The position numbers and the translations under genes are program-made. Below the pieces are notes generated by a model that had not been told where the DNA came from, did no database searches, and worked only from the letters and a program-made list of their open reading frames with translations. A stretch of 64,000 nucleotides of DNA from an uncultured Spirochaetaceae bacterium. GTDB taxonomy: Bacteria; Spirochaetota; Spirochaetia; Sphaerochaetales; Sphaerochaetaceae. Shown piece by piece: positions 43,379 to 52,031 of this stretch (positions within the stretch are counted from its first letter, which is position 1; each line of letters starts with the position of its first letter). Location of the stretch: assembly GCA_944389295.1 (NCBI GenBank), contig CALXLV010000032.1, positions 1 through 64,000 on the forward strand. Reading direction: 5' to 3'.

Positions 43379-44332
43379 TCACTTTCTGACAAGCTGATAG
43401 GTCGTCATGCTCTCGAAAGTTTTTCCCGGCTCCGTATATGCGCCAGGGTACTCCGGATGGTTCGGGAAATCTGGGAAGAACTCCGTTTCCATCGCAACTC
43501 CTGAGAACGGCACTATCATCCTGCCGCCCTTTCCCGGAACCGGGGAAGAGAGCGAGATGCCTGTGTATATCTGTATTGCCGGGAGATCGGTGACTACGGA
43601 GAGCCTGTACTCATCATTCTCAAGAACAGCTTTTCTCTCCCTTCCGAACACGAAGCATGTGTCGTATTCCCCGTTTCTTCTTTTTCCGATGATCTCTCCC
43701 GTGCGGAAATCGAAGTCAGTCGATGAAACGGATGCCCTTCCAGCCGGTATCAGATCGGGAGTGGTCTCAAGGTACTCCGGACAAGAGAGCGTCAGCATAT
43801 GATTCCTGACATCCCCCGCCCCGTCCAGATTAAAATAGGCGTGGTTGGTCATGTTTACAGGACACCGCTCATCGCTTGAAAGGCGGTAGAGAATGGACAG
43901 CCTTCCGTCCGGCGTCAGCGTATATACAACCTCAGCATGGTGGTTTCCGGGAAAACCTCCGCCCTCCCTGGACTCAAGCGAGAGCTGCACGCTGCTGTCC
44001 TCAGCAGAGTCTATCTTCCAGAAAGCCGAACCGAAATTCCTGCTTCCGGAATGGAGGCTGTTCTCTCCGTCGTTCTTCTCCAGCGTACAGCGTCTGCCGT
44101 CCATCATGAAAGATGCTCCCGCTATCCTGTTCGCGAACGGACCTATCACCTCGCTCATATACCCGTCCCCCGCAAGATACGGCGTATAGCTGTCGTAGCC
44201 GACGACGATATCCCTGCCGCCTATCGAGAACGAATGAAGCACCGCGCCGAATGTGTATATGCCTGCGCTGTAATCCCCTGCCGAGAGGATTATCTCCGAA
44301 ACCCTGCTGTCTATCTTCCTGACATCTGCCAT
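43379..44332 (-). CDS. galM: Galactose mutarotase (aldose 1-epimerase)
   Basis: The 317-aa protein fits the GalM family. The catalytic acid histidine lies in NMTNHAYFNLDG and the base glutamate in VAMETEFFPD; NRIAGASF and ENSLHSG are the N-terminal substrate loops. It interconverts alpha and beta anomers of hexoses. A TATAAT (44355-44350) and AGGTGA before the ATG give it a conventional leader. Confidence 0.93.
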   Translation of the reverse strand: MADVRKIDSRVSEIILSAGDYSAGIYTFGAVLHSFSIGGRDIVVGYDSYTPYLAGDGYMSEVIGPFANRIAGASFMMDGRRCTLEKNDGENSLHSGSRNFGSAFWKIDSAEDSSVQLSLESREGGGFPGNHHAEVVYTLTPDGRLSILYRLSSDERCPVNMTNHAYFNLDGAGDVRNHMLTLSCPEYLETTPDLIPAGRASVSSTDFDFRTGEIIGKRRNGEYDTCFVFGRERKAVLENDEYRLSVVTDLPAIQIYTGISLSSPVPGKGGRMIVPFSGVAMETEFFPDFPNHPEYPGAYTEPGKTFESMTTYQLVRK

Positions 44333-44543
44333 TTGATCACCTCGCCATGATTATAGCGTCATACACCGCTCCCGTGGGGATGTGATGAGGAAATTCTGCT
44401 CAGAGGAAATAATTCATGATTTCAGAAGTCACGGCTGAGGAGAAAATCCGCCGCATGGACTATCTTCACGCCATTGATGTTTCCTGCAGCAAACTAAATA
44501 TATCTGCACTAACTCCCCGGACAACCATATTATTTCTCTCCAT

Positions 44544-44841
44544 GTTTTTACTGAATTAACCCAAAAACTTCAGCAATTCCGACAGTTTTTACACGCTGGA
44601 CGTAAAAACTATGAGAAAAAACAAAGTTTTTCGGTTAAATCCGTAAAAAGTTAAAATCCCCTGACGGAAAAAGAGGCACATATCGGGAAAGCTGCAGGAA
44701 ACAGCAGTTATTAAGATGGGAAGATAAAAAAATGCAGTTCAATCTCAGCTCACAGAATGGAGGTTTCCTGCCGCATGAGCAGCAAAAACGAATTCAAAAT
44801 GGCAAAAAATCACCGCTGGAGCAAACCAGCGGCAAACCTCC
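44544..44841. repeat. Noncoding region with inverted repeats and a leftward terminator
   Basis: The 44333-44978 gap has no gene I can support and is A/T-rich. It contains AGTTTTTAC (44584-44592) facing GTAAAAACT (44602-44610), another GTTTTTAC at 44544-44551, and a weaker related dyad near 44626-44652. Further right, GGAGGTTT (44759-44766) and AAACCTCC (44834-44841) enclose CCGCTGG-N6-CCAGCGG (44813-44832), which on the minus strand is followed by T6 (44809-44804) and can terminate the isochorismatase-type transcript. The long and short stems are mutually competing. Confidence 0.5.
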
Positions 44842-44978
44842 TTGTTCCCACTTTTCATCATGAGACGTATCAAGGAGCCTGCTGGGTCTATCAGAACTCC
44901 CCTCTACACTGATGATTGTCTCATGGTTTTTTGCAGAAAGCAAATGTTTTTTTCACATCCTGCGGTAATTTTTCACGA

Positions 44979-45557
44979 TTATTTAACACAGAACGTATCT
45001 CCAGACCCGGATGCGGGGGAAAGATACTCATCTGTCTCCATCAGGCAGCCGTGGAGAGGCGTGAAGTATGAGACTATGGCGGCAGTCTCCGCCTCTGATT
45101 TATCAGTAAGCCCCGACACGCCGTCCTTTATATATATGAAAGGAACACCGGCATCCACTGCAGAGATCAGCGTTGAGAGTACGCAGCACTCTGCGACCAC
45201 CCCGGTGATGAGGAGCCTTCCGCACCTTGAAGCCTTTTCCCTGACTTCCGGAATGGAGAATGATGAGTAGACGCTCTTTGAATAGAGAGGATGGCTGCTC
45301 AGATAAGGCGTCAGCTCATCCATCATCGCACCGAGATACGGGTCGGCATCGATTTCCCTGTTCACACGGCAGTATTCCTTCCAGACGCCCTCAGGATTCT
45401 GTGGGGAATCAAAACGGGTGAACACCGCATCGATGCCCGAGTCCAGGAGCTTCTTTATATTCTCCAGGGCGCGTTCGGTATGGGCGCATCCCCACGCCTC
45501 TCCTTCCCTGTAAACATTCTGCATATCAATAACCAGAAGCAGATCTTTCCTTTCCAT
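44979..45557 (-). CDS. Isochorismatase-family cysteine hydrolase
   Basis: The 192-aa protein has the family triad: D11 (VIDMQNVY), K94 (YSKSVYSSF) and nucleophile C125 in GVVAECCVLST, including the cis-peptide region. This family includes nicotinamidases, which fits a salvage function, but the zinc-binding histidines of nicotinamidase are not evident, so another amide or isochorismate-like substrate is possible. ATG 45557 has no ribosome binding site and lies 6 nt after TAGAAT. Confidence 0.85.
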   Translation of the reverse strand: MERKDLLLVIDMQNVYREGEAWGCAHTERALENIKKLLDSGIDAVFTRFDSPQNPEGVWKEYCRVNREIDADPYLGAMMDELTPYLSSHPLYSKSVYSSFSIPEVREKASRCGRLLITGVVAECCVLSTLISAVDAGVPFIYIKDGVSGLTDKSEAETAAIVSYFTPLHGCLMETDEYLSPASGSGDTFCVK

Positions 45558-45563
45558 GGCGAT

Positions 45564-45569
45564 ATTCTA
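45564..45569 (-). promoter_or_regulatory. -10 box of the isochorismatase-type gene, leaderless type
   Basis: TAGAAT on the minus strand ends 6 nt before the ATG at 45557. No good -35 is seen at 16-18 nt. Confidence 0.45.
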
Positions 45570-45615
45570 TCATCAATGAGCTCTTCTGATGCTAAAATGG
45601 CATGGAGGTGAAACT

Positions 45616-46374
45616 ATGAAGATGCCGCATATACAGCTTCCCGATGATCTGGGCGTGAGCTATGCAGTAATGCCCGGAGACCCCGCCAGGGCGGAACGCG
45701 CCGCCGAGCTGCTTGATGAGAAAACCGACTGGGGCATGGCAAGGGAGTACAGGAGCATCTCCGGCACATACAAAGGAACGAAGGTCCTTGTGATCTCCAC
45801 AGGAATGGGAGGCCCCTCCGCAGCGATAGCGGCCGAGGAACTGGGAAGAATCGGCGTCACGGCTATGATAAGGATAGGAAGCTCGGGAGCGCTTAAGCCG
45901 TTCATGGCTCCGGGAGTGCTCGCCATAGTCACAGGAGCGATCAGAGATGACGGCACGAGCCGCGGCTACATCGATCTCGCCTACCCCGCCATCGCAGACT
46001 ACGATTTGACAGGAATCATTAGGAAAAAGGCGGAGGAACTCTCGATGCCGTTTCACATGGGAATATGCCGCAGCCACGACACGATGTACAGCGACAGGAA
46101 TCCTGAGCTCTACAGGAAGTGGGCCGCGACGCCCGCGATCGCATCCGACATGGAGACGGCGACGCTGCTGACTGTTGCATCTCTGAGGGGAATCAGGGCA
46201 GCATCAATACTGAACACGGTCTCGGCCTTCCAGAGCGATGTGCCCTCTTCCGTCGGCAGATATGCCGATGAAGAGGCTTCGAGGATGGAAGGAGAAAGGA
46301 ACGAGATACTTCTGGCTCTGGAGAGCATCCATGAGCTTGACAGGAAGGGAAAGGAGGAAGGAAATGTCCGCTAA
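45616..46374 (+). CDS. Nucleoside phosphorylase (uridine phosphorylase-like)
   Basis: The 252-aa protein belongs to nucleoside phosphorylase family 1. VMPGDPARAERAAELLDE binds phosphate, ISTGMGGPSAAIAAEEL is the family signature, and DMETATLLTVASLRGIRAASIL supplies the ribose-binding Met-Glu. It would split a nucleoside to base and (deoxy)ribose-1-phosphate; uridine is the likeliest substrate. GGAGGTGA precedes ATG 45616. The gene overlaps the ECF S-component gene by 11 nt, tying import to breakdown. Confidence 0.9.
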   Translation: MKMPHIQLPDDLGVSYAVMPGDPARAERAAELLDEKTDWGMAREYRSISGTYKGTKVLVISTGMGGPSAAIAAEELGRIGVTAMIRIGSSGALKPFMAPGVLAIVTGAIRDDGTSRGYIDLAYPAIADYDLTGIIRKKAEELSMPFHMGICRSHDTMYSDRNPELYRKWAATPAIASDMETATLLTVASLRGIRAASILNTVSAFQSDVPSSVGRYADEEASRMEGERNEILLALESIHELDRKGKEEGNVR

Positions 46375-46969
46375 AGATGTATTCAGGACAAGATTCGATG
46401 CCGCCTCGATAGTGCTCATACCGGCATGCATAGGCATCAACTACATCGGAAAGCTCTTTGCATCGGTGCTCAAGCTCCCGCTCTGGCTCGACTCGATCGG
46501 GACCTGCATAGGCGCATGTCTGGGAGGCCCTGTGATCGGAGGAATCTGCGGAGCTGCCAACAACCTCATCTACGGACTCACCACCGGCGACTCGATCACG
46601 CTCGTCTATGCGCTGACAAGTCTCTTCATCGGTTTCTTCGTCGGCATAATGGCCAGGACAGGATTCATGAAGAGTTTCCCGCGCGCGCTGGTGACAGCCT
46701 GTGTGGCAGGAGCCGTCGCGATCGTGATCTCAACTCCGCTCAACATCATTTTCTGGGCCGGAACGACTGGAAACGTATGGGGAGATGCGGCATTCGCGGC
46801 AACACAGGCGATGGGCATGCCTCTTGTGCTCTCCTCCCTTGTGGACGAGATCATCGTTGACATCCCGGACAAGATCATCACGCTCATCATCGTATTCGTG
46901 ATCCTGAAAGCTCTCCCGGAGAAGCTGACGGCGCTCTACGATGCCTCTGACAAGGTGGAAAGGCTGTAG
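46364..46969 (+). CDS. ECF transporter substrate-binding (S) component
   Basis: The 201-aa membrane protein has about six hydrophobic segments and the fold pattern of ECF S-components (VLIPACIGINYIGKLFASVL near the N-terminus, GGPVIGGICGAANNLIYGL, and a long central hydrophobic region). It captures a small substrate, and the T and A proteins encoded next power uptake. The substrate is inferred, not seen: co-translation with a nucleoside phosphorylase suggests a pyrimidine nucleoside. AAGGAGGAAGG precedes ATG 46364 inside the previous gene. Confidence 0.85.
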   Translation: MSAKDVFRTRFDAASIVLIPACIGINYIGKLFASVLKLPLWLDSIGTCIGACLGGPVIGGICGAANNLIYGLTTGDSITLVYALTSLFIGFFVGIMARTGFMKSFPRALVTACVAGAVAIVISTPLNIIFWAGTTGNVWGDAAFAATQAMGMPLVLSSLVDEIIVDIPDKIITLIIVFVILKALPEKLTALYDASDKVERL

Positions 46970-46972
46970 TCA

Positions 46973-47749
46973 GTGAAGAGCATAAGCCTCTACAGCGACA
47001 ACGGAACATGGCTCTGCCGCGTCCACCCGTTCACAAAGGTGATGTACGCGGTAGCCGCGATCTCCGTGCCGCTCATACTCGGCTCTCTCTGGGCATTCGC
47101 CGCCGCGATCATCGCAGACCTCGCACTGCTTGCAAGCGGAAAGGTGCTCAGGCGGGCACGAGCCCTCATCGTTTTCTCATTCACGATCATAGCGACGATA
47201 TTCATAGTCAGGAGCCTCTTCGGACAGGAAGGAAGCGAGATCATGTTCTCAATAGGCCCGGTGAATGTCTACAGGGAAGGATTCATGATCGCGCTCCGCA
47301 CCGGACTCAATATTCTGAGCATGCTCCTTGCGTTCGCGGTCCTTGTGCTGACTACAAATCCTCAGGACCTCTCCACTGAGATGGAGAGGCACGGCTTCTC
47401 TCCCCGCTTCAGCTATGTGATAAGCTCCGTATTCAACATAATCCCGCAGATGATGGGAACGATGTCCACAATATCGGATGCGCAGAGAAGCAGAGGAATG
47501 GAGACAGAGGGAAGCCTGATTACGAGAATGAAGGCTTTCATCCCTCTTATAACTCCTGTTGTCACAAGTTCCCTTATAACCACGCGCGAAAGGGCCATGG
47601 CGCTTGATGCGAGGGGATTCGGAGCCAAGATAAAAAGAACGTATCCCGAGACGAGGGAAAAGCATCGCGGAGACACCGCCGCTACAGTGATCCTCGCACT
47701 CATCGTGGTACTCTCCATCCTGATAAAGGCGGCGCTATGGCTTTCATAG
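46973..47749 (+). CDS. ecfT: ECF transporter transmembrane (T) component
   Basis: The 258-aa protein has four to five helices and two conserved cytoplasmic Ala-Arg-Gly coupling motifs typical of EcfT: DAQRSRGMETEG and ALDARGFG. The N-terminal HPFTKVMYAV is also typical. It couples ATP hydrolysis to the S-component. The start is GTG 46973, 3 nt after the S-component stop, without a clear ribosome binding site. The 3' end overlaps the ATPase gene by 13 nt. Confidence 0.93.
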   Translation: MKSISLYSDNGTWLCRVHPFTKVMYAVAAISVPLILGSLWAFAAAIIADLALLASGKVLRRARALIVFSFTIIATIFIVRSLFGQEGSEIMFSIGPVNVYREGFMIALRTGLNILSMLLAFAVLVLTTNPQDLSTEMERHGFSPRFSYVISSVFNIIPQMMGTMSTISDAQRSRGMETEGSLITRMKAFIPLITPVVTSSLITTRERAMALDARGFGAKIKRTYPETREKHRGDTAATVILALIVVLSILIKAALWLS

Positions 47750-49431
47750 AGATAAGAGGGCTCAAATACAGATACCCAAGAGCAGCAGGGCTCCAGCTCG
47801 ACGGCATAACGGCAGATATAGAGAAAGGCAGCTTCACGGGCATCATAGGGCGCAACGGCTCCGGCAAATCGACGCTCGCCGAGGCCATTCTCGGGCTGGT
47901 GCCGCAGTTCTACAAAGGTGCGTACGGCGGAAGCGTCACCGTTGACGGCCTTGATGCCTCGAGAACTCCCGTCAGCAGTATGTGCCGCAAGGTCGGACTT
48001 GTATTCCAGAATCCGTTTAATCAGCTCTCCGGAGCCAACGACACAGTATTCGGAGAGATATGCTTCGGCATGCAGAACACAGGAGTTTCTGCTCCTGAGA
48101 TGAGGGAAAGAGCGGAGGAGGTGATGGAGATGCTCGGCATCTCGGAGTTCAGGAACCGCAACCCCTTCGATCTCTCCGGAGGCCAGATGCAGCGCGCCGC
48201 GATAGCATCCATCCTTGTCATGCGCCCCGATGCAATAATTCTCGATGAACCCACCAGCCAGCTCGATCCCGCAGGCTCTGAGGAAGTGTTCAGAGCGGTG
48301 GACGATCTGAGGCGCACAGGACTTACGATCCTGATGATAGAACAGAAAATAGAGAGGGTTGCGGAATACTCGGACATGATCATGCTGATGGACGGAGGAA
48401 AGCTCATCGCCTCAGGCTCCCCTTCTGAAGTCCTCTCCCGCGATGATCTTGAAGAGCACGGAGTTAGACCTCCCCTCTCTCTGAGGACGGCAAAAGCTCT
48501 TTCTTTCCGCTGCAGCGACGGGACATACCCTGTCACGGAGAAAGAAGCCGCCGGACTGATGAGAGGAAGGATAGTCATATCTGAGGAGGAGAACGGAAAA
48601 GAGAGCCAGGCTCCTGACGCCGCGACAGAAAATGCCGTCATGGAGGTGCGTAATCTCTCATTCAGCTATACAGCCGGCACAGAGGTGCTTCACGGTGTCT
48701 CGCTCTCATTTGACAGCCGCAGAACAGCTGTCATCGGGCAGAACGGCGCAGGAAAGACAACGCTCGCGAAACTCCTGAAAGGACTGCTGAAACCGTCGGA
48801 AGGAAGCATTCTCTTCCACGGCGAGGACACTGCGGGAAAGAGTGTGGCATCGCTTGCGGGAAAGATAGGATATGTATTCCAGAACCCCGATGATCAGATA
48901 TTCAAGCCAAATGTGCTCGATGAGGTGATGTTCGGCCCGCTGAACATAGGAATGCATCCCGATACTGCGGAGATGAAGGCAAAAGAAGCCCTCAGCATGG
49001 TTTCCCTCGACGGCAAGGAGAGCCGCAATCCATTTGATCTCGACCTCCATGAGCGCAAGATGGTCGCGCTCGCTTCAGTGATAGCGATGGATACAGAAGT
49101 CCTCATCCTCGACGAGCCTACGATAGCGCAGGATGATGACGGCAAACTGATGGTATCGATGCTGATACACACTCTCAGTGAAAGGGGAAAGCTGGTGATA
49201 TCGATACTTCACGACATGGATCTCGTCGCATCATCGTTTGAGCGCGTCATAGCCATGGCAGGAGGAAAGGTCATAGCTGACGGGGAGCCTGCAGCAGTCT
49301 TTGCAGACAGCGGTGTTCTCAGTGCGGCCGGCCTTGAGCTTCCCCATGCAGCATCGCTCGGGCGGAGTCTCGGCGCGAAGAGGATATTCCTCACCGACAG
49401 CAGCCTTCTCCATTCGGTGCACAGGCTCTGA
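47737..49431 (+). CDS. ECF transporter ATPase, two fused domains
   Basis: The 564-aa protein fuses the two ECF ATPases. Domain 1 (about 1-240) has GRNGSGKST, the signature DLSGGQMQR and ILDEPTSQLD. Domain 2 (about 300-560) has GQNGAGKTT and LILDEPTIAQDDDG, but its signature is DLDLHERKMVALAS instead of LSGGQ. The pair may therefore be functionally asymmetric. With the upstream S and T genes it makes a complete stand-alone ECF importer. Confidence 0.92.
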   Translation: MAFIEIRGLKYRYPRAAGLQLDGITADIEKGSFTGIIGRNGSGKSTLAEAILGLVPQFYKGAYGGSVTVDGLDASRTPVSSMCRKVGLVFQNPFNQLSGANDTVFGEICFGMQNTGVSAPEMRERAEEVMEMLGISEFRNRNPFDLSGGQMQRAAIASILVMRPDAIILDEPTSQLDPAGSEEVFRAVDDLRRTGLTILMIEQKIERVAEYSDMIMLMDGGKLIASGSPSEVLSRDDLEEHGVRPPLSLRTAKALSFRCSDGTYPVTEKEAAGLMRGRIVISEEENGKESQAPDAATENAVMEVRNLSFSYTAGTEVLHGVSLSFDSRRTAVIGQNGAGKTTLAKLLKGLLKPSEGSILFHGEDTAGKSVASLAGKIGYVFQNPDDQIFKPNVLDEVMFGPLNIGMHPDTAEMKAKEALSMVSLDGKESRNPFDLDLHERKMVALASVIAMDTEVLILDEPTIAQDDDGKLMVSMLIHTLSERGKLVISILHDMDLVASSFERVIAMAGGKVIADGEPAAVFADSGVLSAAGLELPHAASLGRSLGAKRIFLTDSSLLHSVHRL

Positions 49432-49459
49432 CCCACTCCCACAGCCGGCGGCGATGGAT

Positions 49460-49465
49460 TATCAT
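49460..49465 (+). promoter_or_regulatory. -10 box of the lone ABC ATPase gene, leaderless type
   Basis: TATCAT ends 6 nt before the ATG at 49472. No good -35 lies upstream, and readthrough from the ECF operon 40 nt away is an alternative. Confidence 0.4.
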
Positions 49466-49471
49466 GCTGGT

Positions 49472-50248
49472 ATGGAAGCATTCAGGGTTGAACACGCCAG
49501 TGTGAGAAGAGACGGCAAGCTGATACTCTCCGACGTCTCGATAAAGGCGGAAGAGGGAGAGCGCATCGCGATAATAGGCCCAAACGGAGCCGGGAAATCG
49601 ACGCTTATAGATGTGATAGACAGAAGGGTCTACCCTCTCGCCAGGGACGAGTACAGATCATCGCTCTTCGGAGAGGAGAGATGGATAGTCTCAGAACTGC
49701 GCAAAAAAATCGGACACGTCGCTCCGGGGCAGGACGAGTTCTTCCGCACTACATACACGGCACGCGAGATTGTCGCCTCCGGGCTGCACGCCTCACTCGG
49801 CTTCGACTTCCACCACATAATAGACCGCACGGACTGGGAGAGGGCCGACGAGGAGCTTGCCAAGGTCTCAATGCTCGACAAGAAGGACAGGACTATGAAC
49901 ACACTCTCAACCGGTGAGATGAGGAGAGTCCTTCTGGCCAGAGCCGCAATAACGAATCCCGACATGCTCCTTCTCGACGAGGCATCCTCGGGGCTGGACT
50001 TCCCCGCAAGGGCATCGCTGAGGGAGACAATCTCATCCTACGCCACAGGCAGGCGCACGATCGTGATGGTCACTCACGAGCTCTCGGAGATAATCCCGGC
50101 GATAGAGAGGATTGTGCTGATGAAGGACGGAAAGATAGTCATGGAAGGCAGCAAGAAGGAGACGCTGAGAGAGGATGTCCTCTCCGACCTCTACTCCACG
50201 AAAGTCCATGTGGCCGAAGCGGACGGCATCTACACAGCGTTCTGCTGA
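49472..50248 (+). CDS. Stand-alone ABC ATPase, YlmA/ModF-like
   Basis: The 258-aa single ATPase domain has Walker A GPNGAGKST, signature LSTGEMRRVLLARA, Walker B MLLLDEASSGLDFP and the H-loop VTHELSEI. No permease is adjacent, which fits the YlmA-type lone ATPases of uncertain function. The stop overlaps the following gene region by one base. Whether it belongs with the ECF genes 40 nt upstream is not clear. Confidence 0.85.
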   Translation: MEAFRVEHASVRRDGKLILSDVSIKAEEGERIAIIGPNGAGKSTLIDVIDRRVYPLARDEYRSSLFGEERWIVSELRKKIGHVAPGQDEFFRTTYTAREIVASGLHASLGFDFHHIIDRTDWERADEELAKVSMLDKKDRTMNTLSTGEMRRVLLARAAITNPDMLLLDEASSGLDFPARASLRETISSYATGRRTIVMVTHELSEIIPAIERIVLMKDGKIVMEGSKKETLREDVLSDLYSTKVHVAEADGIYTAFC

Positions 50249-50262
50249 TGAAGGAGGAAACA

Positions 50263-51414
50263 GTGCACGGAATAGCTATAATAGGCACAGGCGCGATCGC
50301 GGATCAGCATATAGAGGGATTTCTCAGGGACGGAAGATGCCAGGTGAAGGCGCTCTGCAACACTACGACGGAGAAGTGCATCCGCCTCAGCAGCAAGTAC
50401 GGTCTCTCTGCTGATATCACCGATGACTACAGAACGCTGCTTGAGAGAAAGGACATAGACATAGTATCCATCTGCCTTCCTCCCGCACTCCATGAGGAGG
50501 CAGCGGAGGCGTTCCTCAGGAACGGAAAGCATGTGCTTATCGAGAAGCCCATGGCACTGTCGCTCGAGGAAGAGGACAGAATGATCAAGACAGCCGGAGA
50601 AAACGGAAAACTCCTATCCGTAATCTTTCAGAAGCGCTATCTGCCCTCATTCTGGAAAGCGCGGAAGATGCTCAGGGACGGAGTGTTCGGAAAGATTCTC
50701 TCCGTAAACGTGACGGCACACCAGTACAGGGGCGTACATTACCACGATGTCTATTGGCGCGGAACGTGGGAGAGCGAAGGCGGCGGCGTTCTGATAAACC
50801 AGGCCATCCATCAGGTCGATCTGCTGAACTGGTTCATGGGAGGGCTTCCCCTGAGCATCACCGCGATGTTCGCCAATGCGATCCACACTCAGAGCGAAGC
50901 CGAGGACAACGGCTTTGCGATGCTCTCCTACCCCGGGAACATCACAGCCGGTCTTTCCGTCTCCCTCTGCGACATGAACGAATATCAGGGGCTTGAATTC
51001 CAGTGCGAGAAGGCATCATTCACGGTTCCCGACTGGTCTGTGCACTGCGTGAAGCCGCAGCCCAACGGATTCCCGATCCGCGATGAAGAAGCAGAGCAGC
51101 GCTTTCAGGAGATATATGAGAGCACTCCAACGCCGGAGGAGAGCGGACATACTGCCCAGATAAAGAACTTCGTGGATGCTGTGGAAGGAAAAAGCGGGCT
51201 TGAGATCACCGCGGAGGACGGAAGGAACGCTTCCGAGTTCGTCTCCGCTTTCTACATGTCTGCGGCGCTGAAAAGAACGGTGAACTTCCCTCTTTCGCCT
51301 TCTGATCCTGTTTTCACTCTCAGGGGACTGGTGGAGACGATGCCGCGTTTCGGCCGCAAAACCATAAGCACAAAGAACGCAGGTGGTCCGATTTCATTCG
51401 GAACGGGCTCATAA
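50263..51414 (+). CDS. Gfo/Idh/MocA-family oxidoreductase
   Basis: The 383-aa protein has the NAD(P) motif IAIIGTGAIADQHIEGFL and the catalytic-lysine region LIEKPMALSLEEED, then the conserved GGGVLINQAIHQVDLLNWFMG of the dimer domain. It acts on a sugar or cyclitol hydroxyl. I prefer GTG 50263, which has GGAGG 5 nt upstream, to ATG 50248, which overlaps the preceding stop. It differs clearly from the other Gfo/Idh protein at 30060, so they are unlikely to be recent duplicates. Confidence 0.88.
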   Translation: MHGIAIIGTGAIADQHIEGFLRDGRCQVKALCNTTTEKCIRLSSKYGLSADITDDYRTLLERKDIDIVSICLPPALHEEAAEAFLRNGKHVLIEKPMALSLEEEDRMIKTAGENGKLLSVIFQKRYLPSFWKARKMLRDGVFGKILSVNVTAHQYRGVHYHDVYWRGTWESEGGGVLINQAIHQVDLLNWFMGGLPLSITAMFANAIHTQSEAEDNGFAMLSYPGNITAGLSVSLCDMNEYQGLEFQCEKASFTVPDWSVHCVKPQPNGFPIRDEEAEQRFQEIYESTPTPEESGHTAQIKNFVDAVEGKSGLEITAEDGRNASEFVSAFYMSAALKRTVNFPLSPSDPVFTLRGLVETMPRFGRKTISTKNAGGPISFGTGS

Positions 51415-51473
51415 GCAATGTTTTTCCCAGAAATGGATGAATGAAGGTTATAATTCCTGAAAAGGAGGAGGAG

Positions 51474-52031
51474 ATGAGAGCAAATATCATAATACACTCC
51501 ATTTCAGGAAATCTTTATCTTATAGCCGAGACGTTCAGGGAGAAGCTGGAGGAGAGAGGCTACGACGCCCGTCTCTACAGAGTCTCCGATCCCGATCTCC
51601 ACCTCGCGGCGAACGAGAGAACTGAGGCGATAGAATACTATGAGGAGATAACGGCGCTTCCGGAAGCGGGCATGGAGAAGCTAGAGAGCGCCGACATAAT
51701 AATACTCGGAACTCCGTCGCGCTTCGGTATGCCTACAGCGGAAATGAAGGCGTTCCTCGATGCCTCATGGCCTCTGTATCAGAAGAAAAAGCTCAGGGGA
51801 AAGAGATTCTACGCTTTCGCCTCATCCTCCGTCGATGACAGCGACGGATTCTCAGCAGCATCCTGCCTCTACAGATGGGCAGGAATGATGGAACTGTCCA
51901 ACATCCCCTATGAACCTTATGTGCACAAGGAGAGCGAGATAATGCCCAACAGGCCATCGGAGAGCATAGACGGCATCGCGGAGAAGCTGGCGGACATGGC
52001 AGCCATCTCCGATATGGCGTTCAGTTCCTAG
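51474..52031 (+). CDS. Flavodoxin-like NAD(P)H:quinone oxidoreductase (WrbA-type)
   Basis: The 185-aa protein has the flavodoxin fold: an FMN-phosphate loop near the N-terminus (HSISGNLYLIAETF) and the isoalloxazine-binding GTPSRFGMPTAEMKAFLD. It is of the NADPH-dependent FMN reductase/WrbA type, probably giving two-electron quinone reduction. TATAAT (51449-51454), a leader and GGAGGAGG before ATG 51474 give it conventional control. It is convergent with, and overlaps by 11 nt, the ParB-like gene. Confidence 0.85.
   Translation: MRANIIIHSISGNLYLIAETFREKLEERGYDARLYRVSDPDLHLAANERTEAIEYYEEITALPEAGMEKLESADIIILGTPSRFGMPTAEMKAFLDASWPLYQKKKLRGKRFYAFASSSVDDSDGFSAASCLYRWAGMMELSNIPYEPYVHKESEIMPNRPSESIDGIAEKLADMAAISDMAFSS

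Noticed and set aside
44842-45270. Plus-strand frame of 142 codons
   Set aside because: Its second half is the antisense of the isochorismatase-type gene and its first half is A/T-rich noncoding sequence.
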